Assembly (NCBI RefSeq): GCF_024494725.1
Contig: NZ_JANHDK010000001.1
Location: forward strand, 992,001 to 1,056,000
Direction of reading: 5' to 3'
Length of the DNA: 64,000 bases
Source: Haloplanus ruber
GTDB taxonomy: Archaea > Halobacteriota > Halobacteria > Halobacteriales > Haloferacaceae
The notes below the pieces were generated by a model. It was given only the letters and a program-made list of their open reading frames with translations. It ran no database searches and was not told the origin of the DNA. This document shows positions 24,956 through 33,092 of this stretch, one piece after another (positions within the stretch are counted from its first letter, which is position 1; each line of letters begins with the position of its first letter). Position numbers and translations under genes: made by a program.

Positions 24956-25680
24956 ACGTCGCCGTCAGAGGCGACGACGGGACCGTCGCGACGGCAGCAG
25001 GCGTCGCGGGGGCGTCACTCGTCGCCGAGGACGGGAACCACCCCGTCGACGCCCTCGTCGCCGTCAGTGACGCTGCCGTCCGTTCGGTCGTCACCGATCC
25101 ACCCGACGCGCCCGTGCTCCCCGTGACTCACGCGGGTGGCCGACACTGCGTCGCGCGGCCGGACCTGGCGAGTGCCCTCGCGGCGCTGGTTGCGGGCGAC
25201 GGTGGTTACGAGTCACACCCCGTCCTCGGCGTCCGTCGTGACGGGGACATCATCGCGCGCGCACTCCGAGACGTCGCCCTCGTCACCGACGCGCCCGCGA
25301 GCATCTCGGAGTACGCCGTCACGGCGGGCGGAACGCACCTCGATTCCGTCCGGGCCGACGGCATCGTCGTCGCCACCCCCCTAGGGAGCGACGGTTACGC
25401 TGCCGCGGCAGGAGGGGCGGTACTCGAAGCCGGCAGCGGCGCCGCAGTCGTGCCCATTGCACCGTTCTCGACGGCACCCAGCCGTCGCGTCGTCGACCCG
25501 GACGCAGGTCTCGACCTCTCGGTGGAACGGGAGGGTGCGGTCGGCCTCTTCGTCGACGGCGTCCGCCGCGATACCGTCGATGCCGGCGCCGCCCTCCGGG
25601 TCGAACGCGCCGGCTCGGTCGAGGTGGCGACGGCGCCCGTCGACGGTGTCGGGGCGGGGACCGGCACGAACACCGGATAG
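24952..25680 (+). CDS. NAD-kinase-like protein with degenerate nucleotide motif
   Basis: 242 residues. The C-terminal half fits NAD kinases: SEYAVTAGG, then VATPLGSDGYAAAAGG, which corresponds to the conserved GSTAY..S.GG loop, and APFSTAPS. The N-terminal half is short, and the GGDGT motif that binds ATP phosphate in true NAD kinases is replaced by VAVSDAAV. It may therefore be a diverged paralogue with another substrate, or inactive as a kinase. The GTG start at 24952 overlaps the small upstream frame. It stands between an M28 peptidase and the respiratory block. Confidence 0.75.
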   Translation: MNVAVRGDDGTVATAAGVAGASLVAEDGNHPVDALVAVSDAAVRSVVTDPPDAPVLPVTHAGGRHCVARPDLASALAALVAGDGGYESHPVLGVRRDGDIIARALRDVALVTDAPASISEYAVTAGGTHLDSVRADGIVVATPLGSDGYAAAAGGAVLEAGSGAAVVPIAPFSTAPSRRVVDPDAGLDLSVEREGAVGLFVDGVRRDTVDAGAALRVERAGSVEVATAPVDGVGAGTGTNTG

Positions 25681-25721
25681 GAACGGAAAACTTCTAATGA
25701 GTCACCGGCCCAGGTTGAACC

Positions 25722-26162
25722 ATGCAACCGCTACAGTTCGTCGTCCCGGTCGGCGCCCTCGAAGCGCTCGAACCGTACATCGCGCACGTGGTGCTGGCGC
25801 TGGTGTTGGTGAACATGCTCACGCGGATTCGGGCCCACTCCGTCCACGCGACGCAAGTCGAGGACGGCGCCGATGAACTGAGCCGGTACCTGCCCCACTC
25901 GCTGTCGATGGTGGCGCTCGTCGTCGTCTCGTTCGTGTTCCTGATCGTCGAACCGCACGGCGGGATGGTCATGTCGGTCATTGCCGTCGGCCTGCTGTTG
26001 ACCGACTTCTTTGAGTTCGAGTCCCGGCAGGTCGAGGCTCGAAACGACATGACCTTCGAACGTCCAAAGGGCGCCGTCGCGGCGTCGCTGCTCGCCCTGC
26101 TGTACGCCGGCTACCAGAGCCTGTTCATCTTCATCGAACCGGTCTGGAACGCCATCGTCTGA
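25722..26162 (+). CDS. Membrane protein at the edge of the cytochrome bc block (146 residues)
   Basis: 146 residues with four hydrophobic segments, at about 8-30, 62-77, 79-95 and 119-140. Polar loops contain THATQVEDGADE and FESRQVEARND. I do not know its function. In my recollection, haloarchaeal genomes carry similar membrane proteins next to their cytochrome bc genes (domains in the DUF7313 range). Its gene is convergent with the bc operon and ends in a T-rich stretch. A TATA-like AACTTCTAAT lies about 28 bases before the ATG. Confidence 0.78.
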   Translation: MQPLQFVVPVGALEALEPYIAHVVLALVLVNMLTRIRAHSVHATQVEDGADELSRYLPHSLSMVALVVVSFVFLIVEPHGGMVMSVIAVGLLLTDFFEFESRQVEARNDMTFERPKGAVAASLLALLYAGYQSLFIFIEPVWNAIV

Positions 26163-26173
26163 ATCAATCGACC

Positions 26174-26182
26174 GTTTTTCTT
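26174..26182 (+). terminator. T-rich terminator
   Basis: GTTTTTCTT lies 12 bases after the stop of the 146-residue membrane protein gene. Oligo-T is the archaeal termination signal. Confidence 0.5.
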
Positions 26183-26258
26183 CACCGGCGTCACGCCGTC
26201 CCCCAGCGACGCGTGTCGGACGCTCGCACACGGGAGGCACAGCTCGTCGGCATGTTTG

Positions 26259-26264
26259 AAAAAA
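26259..26264 (-). terminator. T-run terminator of the cytochrome bc operon
   Basis: Six T on the minus strand lie about 20 bases past the stop of the last bc-operon gene (26285). Together with the plus-strand T tract this makes a bidirectional terminator region in the 122-base gap. Confidence 0.5.
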
Positions 26265-26284
26265 GGACTATCGTCCGCGGGCGA

Positions 26285-26566
26285 TCAGGCGTTTCGTCGA
26301 CCCTCGACCGCCTTGCGTGCCTGTCTGGCGGCCGGGAGCAGGACCCAGAACGCCAGCGGGCCCAGGATTGCGAACCAGAGGAGCACGTCCATCAGCCCGA
26401 TGGCAAGCAGGTTGAACAGATCCGCGTTCGCGGGGTTGGGCGACACCGGACTCACGAGCTGTCGGGTGCTCTCGAAACTCGGCGTGCGATACCAGCCGGC
26501 GAGCACAATCCAGCCGAGGCCGGCGCCAGTGAAAATACCGACCCCCTTGATGAATTCGTCAGCCAT
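26285..26566 (-). CDS. Small membrane protein of the cytochrome bc operon (93 residues)
   Basis: 93 residues with two membrane helices (about 8-25 and 52-79) and a basic C-terminus (ARQARKAVEGRRNA), suggesting an inside C-terminal tail. It overlaps the upstream membrane-protein gene by 8 bases, so it belongs to the bc operon as its last gene. Likely an accessory subunit or assembly factor of the quinol-oxidising complex, from position only. No redox-ligand motif is visible. Confidence 0.8.
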   Translation of the reverse strand: MADEFIKGVGIFTGAGLGWIVLAGWYRTPSFESTRQLVSPVSPNPANADLFNLLAIGLMDVLLWFAILGPLAFWVLLPAARQARKAVEGRRNA

Positions 26567-26948
26567 TATCTGAAGATTCGGCGGCGTCCTCTTGAGAGTT
26601 TCCCATTCCGCGGGCGCGAAACCGCGTGCCGAGGACGTATACGCCGGCGCCGAGGGTAATCGACGCGAGTCCAGCGACGGCGAGGACCGCACTCAACACC
26701 GTCGACGGCGGGGTGACGCCGACAACGCCGAGCAGACCGATCACGAGGCGCCGCAGGAGGCTGAGTCGTATCGTCGCAGCGTCGAGCAGGACGAAGCCGA
26801 GAACGACGCTGCCGACGGCGATGAGCGTCGAGAAAACGGTGATCGTCTTATAGAGGCGCATCGGAACGACCACGTCGCGGCGGCCGCTGTCGGTGGTCGG
26901 CGTGTCGTCGGCAGGATCGTCGCTCACGTCGTCCGAAGAAGCAGTCAT
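26559..26948 (-). CDS. Membrane protein of the cytochrome bc operon (129 residues)
   Basis: 129 residues: a hydrophilic acidic N-terminal 25 residues, a first helix at about 34-56 (TITVFSTLIAVGSVVLG), a second region at about 68-80 and a third at about 83-108, then a polar tail. It starts 10 bases after the cytochrome b C-terminal gene and overlaps the next small protein by 8 bases. Probable accessory subunit of the bc-type complex, judged only from position. It has no His, Cys or Met pairs suggesting a cofactor. Confidence 0.8.
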   Translation of the reverse strand: MTASSDDVSDDPADDTPTTDSGRRDVVVPMRLYKTITVFSTLIAVGSVVLGFVLLDAATIRLSLLRRLVIGLLGVVGVTPPSTVLSAVLAVAGLASITLGAGVYVLGTRFRARGMGNSQEDAAESSDNG

Positions 26949-26958
26949 CGACCGTCGG

Positions 26959-27738
26959 TCACTTCGGCGGCCGGAGCCGGTAGTACCGACGGTTGAGGTC
27001 GTACATATACCCTTCGCGCATCGTCTTCAGGATGGCGTAGGTGATCGTCGTCGCCACGATGGGCAGGAGGAACGTCAGATCGAACAGGAGGTGGACGTTC
27101 ATCGGCATCAGGTTCTTGACCGCGAGCAGGCTGATCGTCAGCGCGAAGACGACGCCGCCGACGCCGACAGCCGACCAGAACGGCTGTTCGACGGGGCGTC
27201 GCGCCGACCCCTTGTTCAGGAAGGGCACGATGGCGATGACGCCGACGACGACGACGTTTGCCAGCACGCCGTAGGTGCGGTCGGCCGTGAGCTTCTGCCC
27301 GCCCAGAATGGCGAGGTCGGGGTTCAGTGGGCCGAGCTTCAGCAGGCCGAACGACCAGTAGAGATACCAGTCCGGCAGGATGATCGCCGGCGTCGAACTC
27401 GGATTCGCCGGCGCCCCGATGTGTGGCGGCATCGTCGCCGCGAGGAAGAAGATCATCCCGGTGAAGAACGCCACGATAGAGAGGTTGCGAACCGTCTCGT
27501 GGGGCCACGTCGGGAACGCGAGTACGTCGCGCTCGACGTAGTCGGACTCGGTGCGTAGGTCTTGGTCCTCGCGCCGGGCTCGCTCGAAGTACTCGTAGGT
27601 GAGCCGTGAGAGGCCCGTCGTCCGTTCCTTACGCTCGCGCCACGTCGGCGTCTCGTCGTCCGGGGCAACGATGCCCGGACCGCCGCCGTCGGTGCGAGCC
27701 TCCTCGCTGCCGTCGGTGTTGGTGTCGGTTTCGCTCAT
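26959..27738 (-). CDS. Cytochrome b C-terminal half (subunit IV-like) of a bc-type complex
   Basis: 259 residues. A charged N-terminal 80 residues precedes about four to five membrane helices. The quinol-site motif is PDWY at 122-125, the counterpart of the PEWY of mitochondrial cytochrome b; the PDWY form is common in menaquinol-type complexes. This split arrangement matches the b6f pattern, where subunit IV is separate from cytochrome b6. It is encoded 3 bases after the N-terminal half and forms the quinol-oxidising core with it in the cytoplasmic membrane. Confidence 0.93.
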   Translation of the reverse strand: MSETDTNTDGSEEARTDGGGPGIVAPDDETPTWRERKERTTGLSRLTYEYFERARREDQDLRTESDYVERDVLAFPTWPHETVRNLSIVAFFTGMIFFLAATMPPHIGAPANPSSTPAIILPDWYLYWSFGLLKLGPLNPDLAILGGQKLTADRTYGVLANVVVVGVIAIVPFLNKGSARRPVEQPFWSAVGVGGVVFALTISLLAVKNLMPMNVHLLFDLTFLLPIVATTITYAILKTMREGYMYDLNRRYYRLRPPK

Positions 27739-27741
27739 GGT

Positions 27742-28536
27742 TTAGTGGGGTTCCGCGATGCCCTGCACCCAGACGATGCCGATGTGGATAGCGATCAGCG
27801 TCGTCACGACGAAGGGTAGCAGGAACACGTGGAGGATGTACATCCGCTGGAGCGTCGCCTGACTGAGGGTGAACCCGCCGAACAGGAGTTGGGCGATCCA
27901 CTCACCGGCCAGCGGAATCGAGAGCGACATCTCGACGCCGATCTGTCCGGCCCAGAAGGCGAGTTGGTCCCACGGGAGCAGGTAGCCCGTGTATCCGAAC
28001 ACCATCGTCAGGCTGATCAGGACGATGCCCAGCAGCCAGTTGAGTTCGCGCGGCTCCTTGTACGCACCCGTGAAGTACACACGGAGCATGTGGAGGAACA
28101 CGGCCGCGACCATCACCTGTGCCGACCACCGGTGGATGGACCGCAGCATGAACCCGAACTGGAGGTCGGTCATGATGAACGTGATCGAGTTGTACGCCGT
28201 ACTGGGGTCACCCGCCTGTGCCGGGGCGTAGTAGAACCCGAGTAAGGCGCCGCTGACGGCGGCGACGACGTACGCGAGCGTCGAGAACGACCCCAGCGCG
28301 TACAGTGGGTACCAGTACCAGAACTTGTTGTCTAGATCGTACTGTTCCGTGTGGCTCTTCGGCATCTGCATGTTGACCTTGTAGTACAGGTTCTCCATCA
28401 GCTCAAGGTAGTCAACGATGCGGAGCCGCTTGTCCATCCAGACCAGTGCCGTCAGGAAGGTGGCTTCGACGGGGGTCAGATCCTTCCGTTTCATCCACCC
28501 CTTGTGGTCCATCTCGTCTTTCTTTTCTAGGCTCAT
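27742..28536 (-). CDS. Cytochrome b N-terminal half (b6-like) of a bc-type complex
   Basis: 264 residues with four haem-carrying helices. The haem ligands are visible as H135 and H149 (13 residues between) in RSIHRW and FLHMLR, and H236 and H251 (14 between) in YILHVF and IAIHIG. The 14-residue gap in the second pair is the b6f-type spacing. No cysteine stands where b6 binds its extra haem c. A hydrophilic, basic N-terminal extension of about 75 residues precedes the core. It works with the neighbouring subunit IV-like protein and the halocyanin. Confidence 0.95.
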   Translation of the reverse strand: MSLEKKDEMDHKGWMKRKDLTPVEATFLTALVWMDKRLRIVDYLELMENLYYKVNMQMPKSHTEQYDLDNKFWYWYPLYALGSFSTLAYVVAAVSGALLGFYYAPAQAGDPSTAYNSITFIMTDLQFGFMLRSIHRWSAQVMVAAVFLHMLRVYFTGAYKEPRELNWLLGIVLISLTMVFGYTGYLLPWDQLAFWAGQIGVEMSLSIPLAGEWIAQLLFGGFTLSQATLQRMYILHVFLLPFVVTTLIAIHIGIVWVQGIAEPH

Positions 28537-28539
28537 GTG

Positions 28540-28926
28540 TTATCGCTTGTAGTACGGGTACACTGCGCGTTTGACGGTGTCCCACGCCCCGTCGCCGATG
28601 CTCGTGCCGTCGACGTCGTCCTCGCTGATGTAGAGGTCCTCCCACTTCCGGCGTCGCTTCTTGACGATGACGACGTCGGGGAGGAACTCCTTGCGATACA
28701 GCGCGAGGATGAACGCGAGGTCGACGAAGATGACAGCCAGGATGGCGCCGAGGAACATGTTGCCCGTCTCAGTAAGGCCCCATCCGCTCACGAGGCCGTA
28801 GGCGAACATGAACACGAACACCACCTCGATGACCGTCAGGAGGACGATGGCGATGGCCGCGGCTGTGCTCTCGCGAGCCGGTTCGTACCGGTGGATGTCG
28901 CCGTAGGTACTGCCGCTAGACGACAT
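28540..28926 (-). CDS. Small membrane protein of the bc operon (128 residues)
   Basis: 128 residues with two helices at about 22-45 and 56-76, and a basic-then-acidic C-terminal tail (KKRRRKWEDLYISEDDVDG...). The stop is 3 bases upstream of the cytochrome b start, and the gene begins directly after the halocyanin stop. Such a tight position between the two redox proteins suggests a structural subunit of the complex. I do not recognise a function; similar proteins are conserved beside haloarchaeal bc genes as far as I recall. Confidence 0.8.
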   Translation of the reverse strand: MSSSGSTYGDIHRYEPARESTAAAIAIVLLTVIEVVFVFMFAYGLVSGWGLTETGNMFLGAILAVIFVDLAFILALYRKEFLPDVVIVKKRRRKWEDLYISEDDVDGTSIGDGAWDTVKRAVYPYYKR

Positions 28927-29562
28927 CTACTCTCCCCTCCCGGTGCCAGTGTTCGGCGACTCGCCGTACTTCAGGACGTAGAAGGTGAACACGAGCGAGA
29001 CGATGATACCGAGCATCGTCGCGCCGCCCACCCAGTGGGCCTGAATCGGGACGCCGAGGGTGTGAAGGTCGACCTCACCGCTGCCCTCACCACCACCGCC
29101 GCCCTCGCCGCCACCGCCGCCGGGAATCTCGCCGGCGACGACGACGCCCTTCATGCCGAGGCCCCGATGGGGCTGGCAGAAGTACTTGGCGACGGTCGCC
29201 TCCTCGAAGGTCTGTTCGTAGGTAAAGCCGGCTTCGGCGGAGAGTTCACTCTCGAAGTCGCCGCCTTCCTCGGCGACGACGTTGTGTTGCCCACCCTCGC
29301 CGTTCCACTCCCAGACGACGGTCGTTCCGGGGTCGACCTGAACGGCCGCGGGGTCGAACCCGAAGTTCCCGCCGTTACCCTGGGCACCGACCGTGATCGT
29401 TACCTCGTCTTGGCCGGTTGCGTCGGCCACCTCGCTGTAGTTACCAACGTCGCTCATCCACCCGTCGAACGACGCCTGTGCGGCGGCTGGCGTCGCCGTC
29501 GCGGCGGCCGTTCCAACGGCGGCGGACCCACCGGCCACTCTCAGGAGATCCCGCCTCTTCAT
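28927..29562 (-). CDS. Membrane-anchored halocyanin (type 1 copper protein)
   Basis: 211 residues. An N-terminal Tat signal (MKRRDLLRVAGG) leads a blue-copper domain with ligands H93 (GQHNVV), C129 and H132 (YFCQPH) and M137 (GLGM). A Gly/Glu-rich linker at about 147-163 and one C-terminal helix (about 177-200) anchor it, so the copper domain faces outside. Halocyanins carry electrons in haloarchaea. Fused to an anchor and encoded inside the bc operon, it is the probable electron acceptor of the complex, in the place where a Rieske protein or cytochrome c is expected. Confidence 0.94.
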   Translation of the reverse strand: MKRRDLLRVAGGSAAVGTAAATATPAAAQASFDGWMSDVGNYSEVADATGQDEVTITVGAQGNGGNFGFDPAAVQVDPGTTVVWEWNGEGGQHNVVAEEGGDFESELSAEAGFTYEQTFEEATVAKYFCQPHRGLGMKGVVVAGEIPGGGGGEGGGGGEGSGEVDLHTLGVPIQAHWVGGATMLGIIVSLVFTFYVLKYGESPNTGTGRGE

Positions 29563-29616
29563 ACGGTCAAAACTGAGGATGGAATGCGCTTAAACCCACC
29601 GACTCCCCAGTGGTCG

Positions 29617-30441
29617 TTAGTCCGGGTCACCGGTCTCGTCGGCGGCGGTCGACCCCGTCGAGGCCGTCTCCGACCCCTCCAGCGGCGGGAGGAAGTCGGG
29701 GCGGTCGCCGTCGTCGACGCCGGTCGCACGCAAGCGATCACGGAACTCCTCGGCCCGGAAGCGATCCGAGAGTCGGGCGTTGGCGACGACCGCAAAGAGG
29801 AACAGGCCGATGCCAGCGAAAACCAGCCCCACCACCGGCGGGACGAGGTTGACGTACCCCCCCGGCGTGGGGACGGCGTCGGTGAACAGCCAGACGCCGA
29901 TCAGCCCAAGCCCCGCCAGCAGTTGCGCGACGGCAACCACTTGAAGCAGATTGTTCCCCAGTTGTCCCGTCCCCTCCGGGACGTCGTCGGGGGTCGGCAG
30001 AGAGACGTCGTCGGGCGCGTCGGGCACCGCGTAGGAGTCCATCGAACACAGCGCCACGGTGGGTTTTACGTCTCGGAGGACCGTCCCCTGCCCTTCGACG
30101 CTCCCGTCGGGGCCGACGATGGCGTACCCCTCGTCGGAGTAGGCGACCAATCGCTCCTCGCCGCCCTCCTCGTAGCGTTCGAGGACGGCGAACACCTCGC
30201 GGGTGTCGATCCGGTTCTTGAGGTCGTTCTCCACGCGGTCGAGCAAGTCTTCGCCGACGACCCACGTCTCGGGGTCGAACGCCGCCTCCCACTCCTCGGC
30301 GCTCATCTGCGCCATGTCGCTGGGGCCGAAGTCCTCGAAGTCGTACTTCTCTTCGACCTGTCGACGTAATGCCTGGACGTCGTCGGCCTCGTCGGCAGCA
30401 TCGGGAGGGGTGTCCTCTTCGCGTGCGGGCGAGTCGCTCAT
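29617..30441 (-). CDS. Membrane protein heading the bc operon (274 residues)
   Basis: 274 residues. The first 170 are hydrophilic and acidic, with a globular-looking section (FDPETWVVGEDLLDRVE and YSDEGYAIVGPDG). Two membrane helices at about 167-190 and 200-222 follow, then a polar tail. No Rieske CxH pairs, haem or copper motifs are present. It is first in the leftward bc operon, 54 bases before the halocyanin gene. The ATG at 30441 is preferred over an in-frame extension to 30489. Function unknown; probably a structural or regulatory subunit. Confidence 0.78.
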   Translation of the reverse strand: MSDSPAREEDTPPDAADEADDVQALRRQVEEKYDFEDFGPSDMAQMSAEEWEAAFDPETWVVGEDLLDRVENDLKNRIDTREVFAVLERYEEGGEERLVAYSDEGYAIVGPDGSVEGQGTVLRDVKPTVALCSMDSYAVPDAPDDVSLPTPDDVPEGTGQLGNNLLQVVAVAQLLAGLGLIGVWLFTDAVPTPGGYVNLVPPVVGLVFAGIGLFLFAVVANARLSDRFRAEEFRDRLRATGVDDGDRPDFLPPLEGSETASTGSTAADETGDPD

Positions 30442-30523
30442 TACTTTGGGTGTTGGGCCGGAGTCCCTGTTAGCGTGACGGTTGACCACTCCGCGGCGGC
30501 GTCCGGGCTGGTTCGAGGACCAC

Positions 30524-30542
30524 CCCCATCACCGTGGTGGGG
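30524..30542. repeat. Near-perfect inverted repeat between the divergent bc-block genes
   Basis: CCCCATCAC and GTGGTGGGG flank a single C. The arms match in eight of nine positions. It sits in the 154-base divergent promoter region between the 274-residue gene and the 158-residue gene and could be a regulator site. With a one-base centre it cannot form a normal RNA hairpin. Confidence 0.3.
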
Positions 30543-30565
30543 AAGACGGTCCACGAGCCGCGTCC

Positions 30566-30573
30566 GTTTTAAC
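30566..30573 (+). promoter_or_regulatory. TATA box of the 158-residue membrane protein gene
   Basis: GTTTTAAC is centred 26-27 bases upstream of the ATG at 30596, at leaderless spacing. Confidence 0.55.
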
Positions 30574-30595
30574 GACCCCAGCCTAACGGTCGACG

Positions 30596-31072
30596 ATGGT
30601 ACGCGACGCGACGGTGGCGACCCTCGCCGGCCTCGCGGTGACCGCGAGCCTCCCCTTCTATCTCTACGGTGCGTGGATCGTGCTGGACAACGACACGGTG
30701 ACGTGGGACGTGTTGACGAGGCACTTGAAGTATATCACAGTGGGGCTGGTGTTGACGACGGTGCCCGTGGTCGGCTGGATGGCGCCGCGTCTGATGGACC
30801 AGTTCGGCGGGTTGGCGGTCCTGCACGCCGTTCTCGGCCTCCAAGCCTACGCGATGCTCGCGTTCGCGCTGACGGGCATCGTTCGGATCTTCCAGGCGAA
30901 ACGCGAGGCCGATCTCTATCGTGACCCCGACCCCGATACAGACCTGAACGACCTCCACGAGAACATGGGTGCGTGGCGCGGGCGCCTCCGGGTCGGCGTC
31001 TTCGGATACGTCCTCTTCTGGCTCGGGGCCTACCTCGTCGGAATCGTCCGATACGTCCAGTTACACCTCTAG
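30596..31072 (+). CDS. Four-helix membrane protein divergent from the bc operon (158 residues)
   Basis: 158 residues with four membrane helices. Histidines sit in TRHLKYI and VLHAVLGL at helix starts, and a hydrophilic loop (DPDPDTDLNDLHENMG) lies between helices 3 and 4. The four-helix shape with paired histidines resembles small cytochrome b561/DUF420-like membrane proteins, but I see no clear haem motif. It is divergent from the bc operon across 154 bases, so shared regulation is plausible. Its TAG shares CTAG with the endonuclease III stop. Confidence 0.78.
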   Translation: MVRDATVATLAGLAVTASLPFYLYGAWIVLDNDTVTWDVLTRHLKYITVGLVLTTVPVVGWMAPRLMDQFGGLAVLHAVLGLQAYAMLAFALTGIVRIFQAKREADLYRDPDPDTDLNDLHENMGAWRGRLRVGVFGYVLFWLGAYLVGIVRYVQLHL

Positions 31073-31755
31073 CTCCACGCCTCGCCGCTCGCGCGGTCGA
31101 CATCCGAATCCAGTTTCGAGGACGGGCAGATGTCCTCAAGGACGCAGTCGTCACAGTCTGGGTTGCGTGCGTCACAGGTCGCCCGCCCGTGGCTGATGAG
31201 TAGGTGTGTCAGTTGTTGCCAGTCGCCTTCGGGGATCACGTCCATCAGGTCCGTCTCGATCCGCTCTGGCCGCTCCTCGGTCGTGAGGCCGAGTCGACGC
31301 GAGAGCCGCTGGACGTGGGTATCGACGACGATGCCCTCGACGACGTCGTGGCCGTGCTGGAGGACGACGTTCGCCGTCTTGCGGCCGACCCCCGAGAGGT
31401 CGGTGAGTTCGGCCATCGTGTCTGGGACGTCGCCGTCGTGGTCCGCGACGAGAGTCTCGCCCATCGAGGTCAGATACCCCGCCTTGTTGTTGTGGAAGGT
31501 GATACCGTAGATATCGTCAGCGAGTTCGTCCTCGTCGGCCGCGGCGTAGTCCGCCGCGGAGGTGTACTTCTCGAAGAGATCGGCCGTCACCTCGTTGACC
31601 CGTTCGTCGGTACACTGCGCCGACAGGACGACGGCGACGAGCAGTTCCAGCCGGTTCGCGTAGTTCAGCGAGATGGTGGCGTCGGGGTACTCCTCGGAGA
31701 GTCGGTCGACCACCTCGGCGGCCTGTGCCTCGCGAGACGCCAGTGGCGTGCCCAT
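31069..31755 (-). CDS. nth: Endonuclease III
   Basis: 228-residue base-excision repair glycosylase/AP lyase that removes oxidised pyrimidines. The helix-hairpin-helix with catalytic lysine is LSGVGRKTANVVL, the catalytic aspartate is in VVDTHVQRL, and the iron-sulphur cluster loop is C-x6-C-x2-C-x5-C (CDARNPDCDDCVLEDIC). The ATG at 31755 is preferred; the in-frame upstream extension is basic and unlike the family. The gene ends 4 bases into the convergent membrane-protein gene. Confidence 0.95.
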   Translation of the reverse strand: MGTPLASREAQAAEVVDRLSEEYPDATISLNYANRLELLVAVVLSAQCTDERVNEVTADLFEKYTSAADYAAADEDELADDIYGITFHNNKAGYLTSMGETLVADHDGDVPDTMAELTDLSGVGRKTANVVLQHGHDVVEGIVVDTHVQRLSRRLGLTTEERPERIETDLMDVIPEGDWQQLTHLLISHGRATCDARNPDCDDCVLEDICPSSKLDSDVDRASGEAWS

Positions 31756-31864
31756 GGCTCGCGGTCGGCACCGATCCCCGTTGAGTTTGTCGGCTGGGTC
31801 CCGCACTCTCACGTCCGATACCGGGGCCGTACATTATTTACCGGGCGGTTCCCTTGTCGCGCTC

Positions 31865-33091
31865 ATGGAGTGGACGCGCCGGGGGTTGTTGGTGGGGACG
31901 GCGGTCGGGCTCAGCGGCTGTCTGTCCGCCGGGGGCTCGAACGTCGACTACCCCGAGACGGCGACCGAAACCGCGGCCGACAAGGCACTGGTCGAGGCAG
32001 AGACGGCCGCCCCGGCGACCGACGAGGACGAGGCGACACCACAGACCGAGGCGCCCGTGCCGAACCGACAACTGGCGGGCGAGGTGGAGCGGGCGTACGG
32101 CGAAATCGAGTGGTTCGCGACCGAGTACGACACTGCAATCGAGACGTATCAGCGCGTCCTCGGCAACGCGATGGCGACCGTCCGACGGGTGCAGGACTCC
32201 GCGGAGTTCGACGCCGAGAACCTCGAACTGGTTCGGCGGGCGACCGACCGAGCCGTCGCGACCACAGAGACAGAGCTCGGCGGACATTTCGGCCTCCCCG
32301 GACAGATGCGCGACGAAATCGACGCCCACATCGAGACGATCCGCCGGTTTGGCTCCCGGGGCGACCTCGACCGGGTCGACGTAGAGCTCGAACGGCTCTA
32401 TGACTACCTCCGAGGGATTCGTAGCGACCTGTTCGTCCGCCGCGTCCTCTCGGACCGACAGATCGACGCACGTCTCTACCGATACCTCCACGACGAGACG
32501 CCGGACGACGACGAGAACGAGGACGACGAGAACGAAGACGACGACGACGAGGCGGACCCGGGGCTGTTCGAGATCTATCACTCCTCTGGATACGCGGGCT
32601 ACGCCTACGCCGGCCCGCAGTACGTCGAGCGCGACCCGTTCGGCGACGACGACGCGGACGATACGAACGAAGGCGCGGAGTTGCTGGCCCGCCAGCGGAC
32701 GCAGTTCGAGTCCGTCGGCGAGCCGACCGGCCGAACCGGATTCGCGTACGTGGTGAGCCACGGCGTCCCGGACGAGGCGGACCAGCCGACGGATCTCGAA
32801 CCGCTCGACTACGAGCACACGTCACTGTTCGTACAGCGGTACGACGACGTGGCGACGGCAGGGGCGGCCGTCGAGCGTCTCTACGACACCGCTGTCAGCC
32901 GCGAGGGGCACTACTCGTTCGGCCGCGACCGATGGGACCGAGTGTACTACGAGGCCGACGGCGACGTGACCTACGCCTTCCTGATCCAGGCGGGGCAGTT
33001 CATCCTTGTCGCCGCGCCCGCCGAGGTGGCGTGGGAAGAGCGCATCGACTGGACCGAGGCGCTGGACCGACTGTGGCTGTGGAGACCCTAA
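31865..33091 (+). CDS. Lipoprotein with Tat-type signal, function unknown (408 residues)
   Basis: 408 residues. The N-terminus has a twin-arginine signal (TRRGLLVG) and a lipobox-like LSGC, so the mature protein probably starts at that cysteine and is anchored outside the membrane. A Thr/Glu-rich spacer, a helical region of about 120 residues, an acidic repeat-like linker (DDENEDDENEDDDDEAD) and a C-terminal globular domain follow. There is no enzyme motif I recognise. A small membrane-protein gene follows after one base, so the two may function together. Confidence 0.8.
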   Translation: MEWTRRGLLVGTAVGLSGCLSAGGSNVDYPETATETAADKALVEAETAAPATDEDEATPQTEAPVPNRQLAGEVERAYGEIEWFATEYDTAIETYQRVLGNAMATVRRVQDSAEFDAENLELVRRATDRAVATTETELGGHFGLPGQMRDEIDAHIETIRRFGSRGDLDRVDVELERLYDYLRGIRSDLFVRRVLSDRQIDARLYRYLHDETPDDDENEDDENEDDDDEADPGLFEIYHSSGYAGYAYAGPQYVERDPFGDDDADDTNEGAELLARQRTQFESVGEPTGRTGFAYVVSHGVPDEADQPTDLEPLDYEHTSLFVQRYDDVATAGAAVERLYDTAVSREGHYSFGRDRWDRVYYEADGDVTYAFLIQAGQFILVAAPAEVAWEERIDWTEALDRLWLWRP

Positions 33092-33092
33092 C

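Noticed and set aside
28537-30369. 610-codon plus-strand frame antisense to the cytochrome bc operon
   Set aside because: The minus strand carries clear redox proteins. The plus-strand product has no motif and no promoter.
30513-30530. GGTTCGAGGACCACC as a possible tRNA T-arm
   Set aside because: No acceptor stem, anticodon arm or CCA-compatible end can be folded around it.
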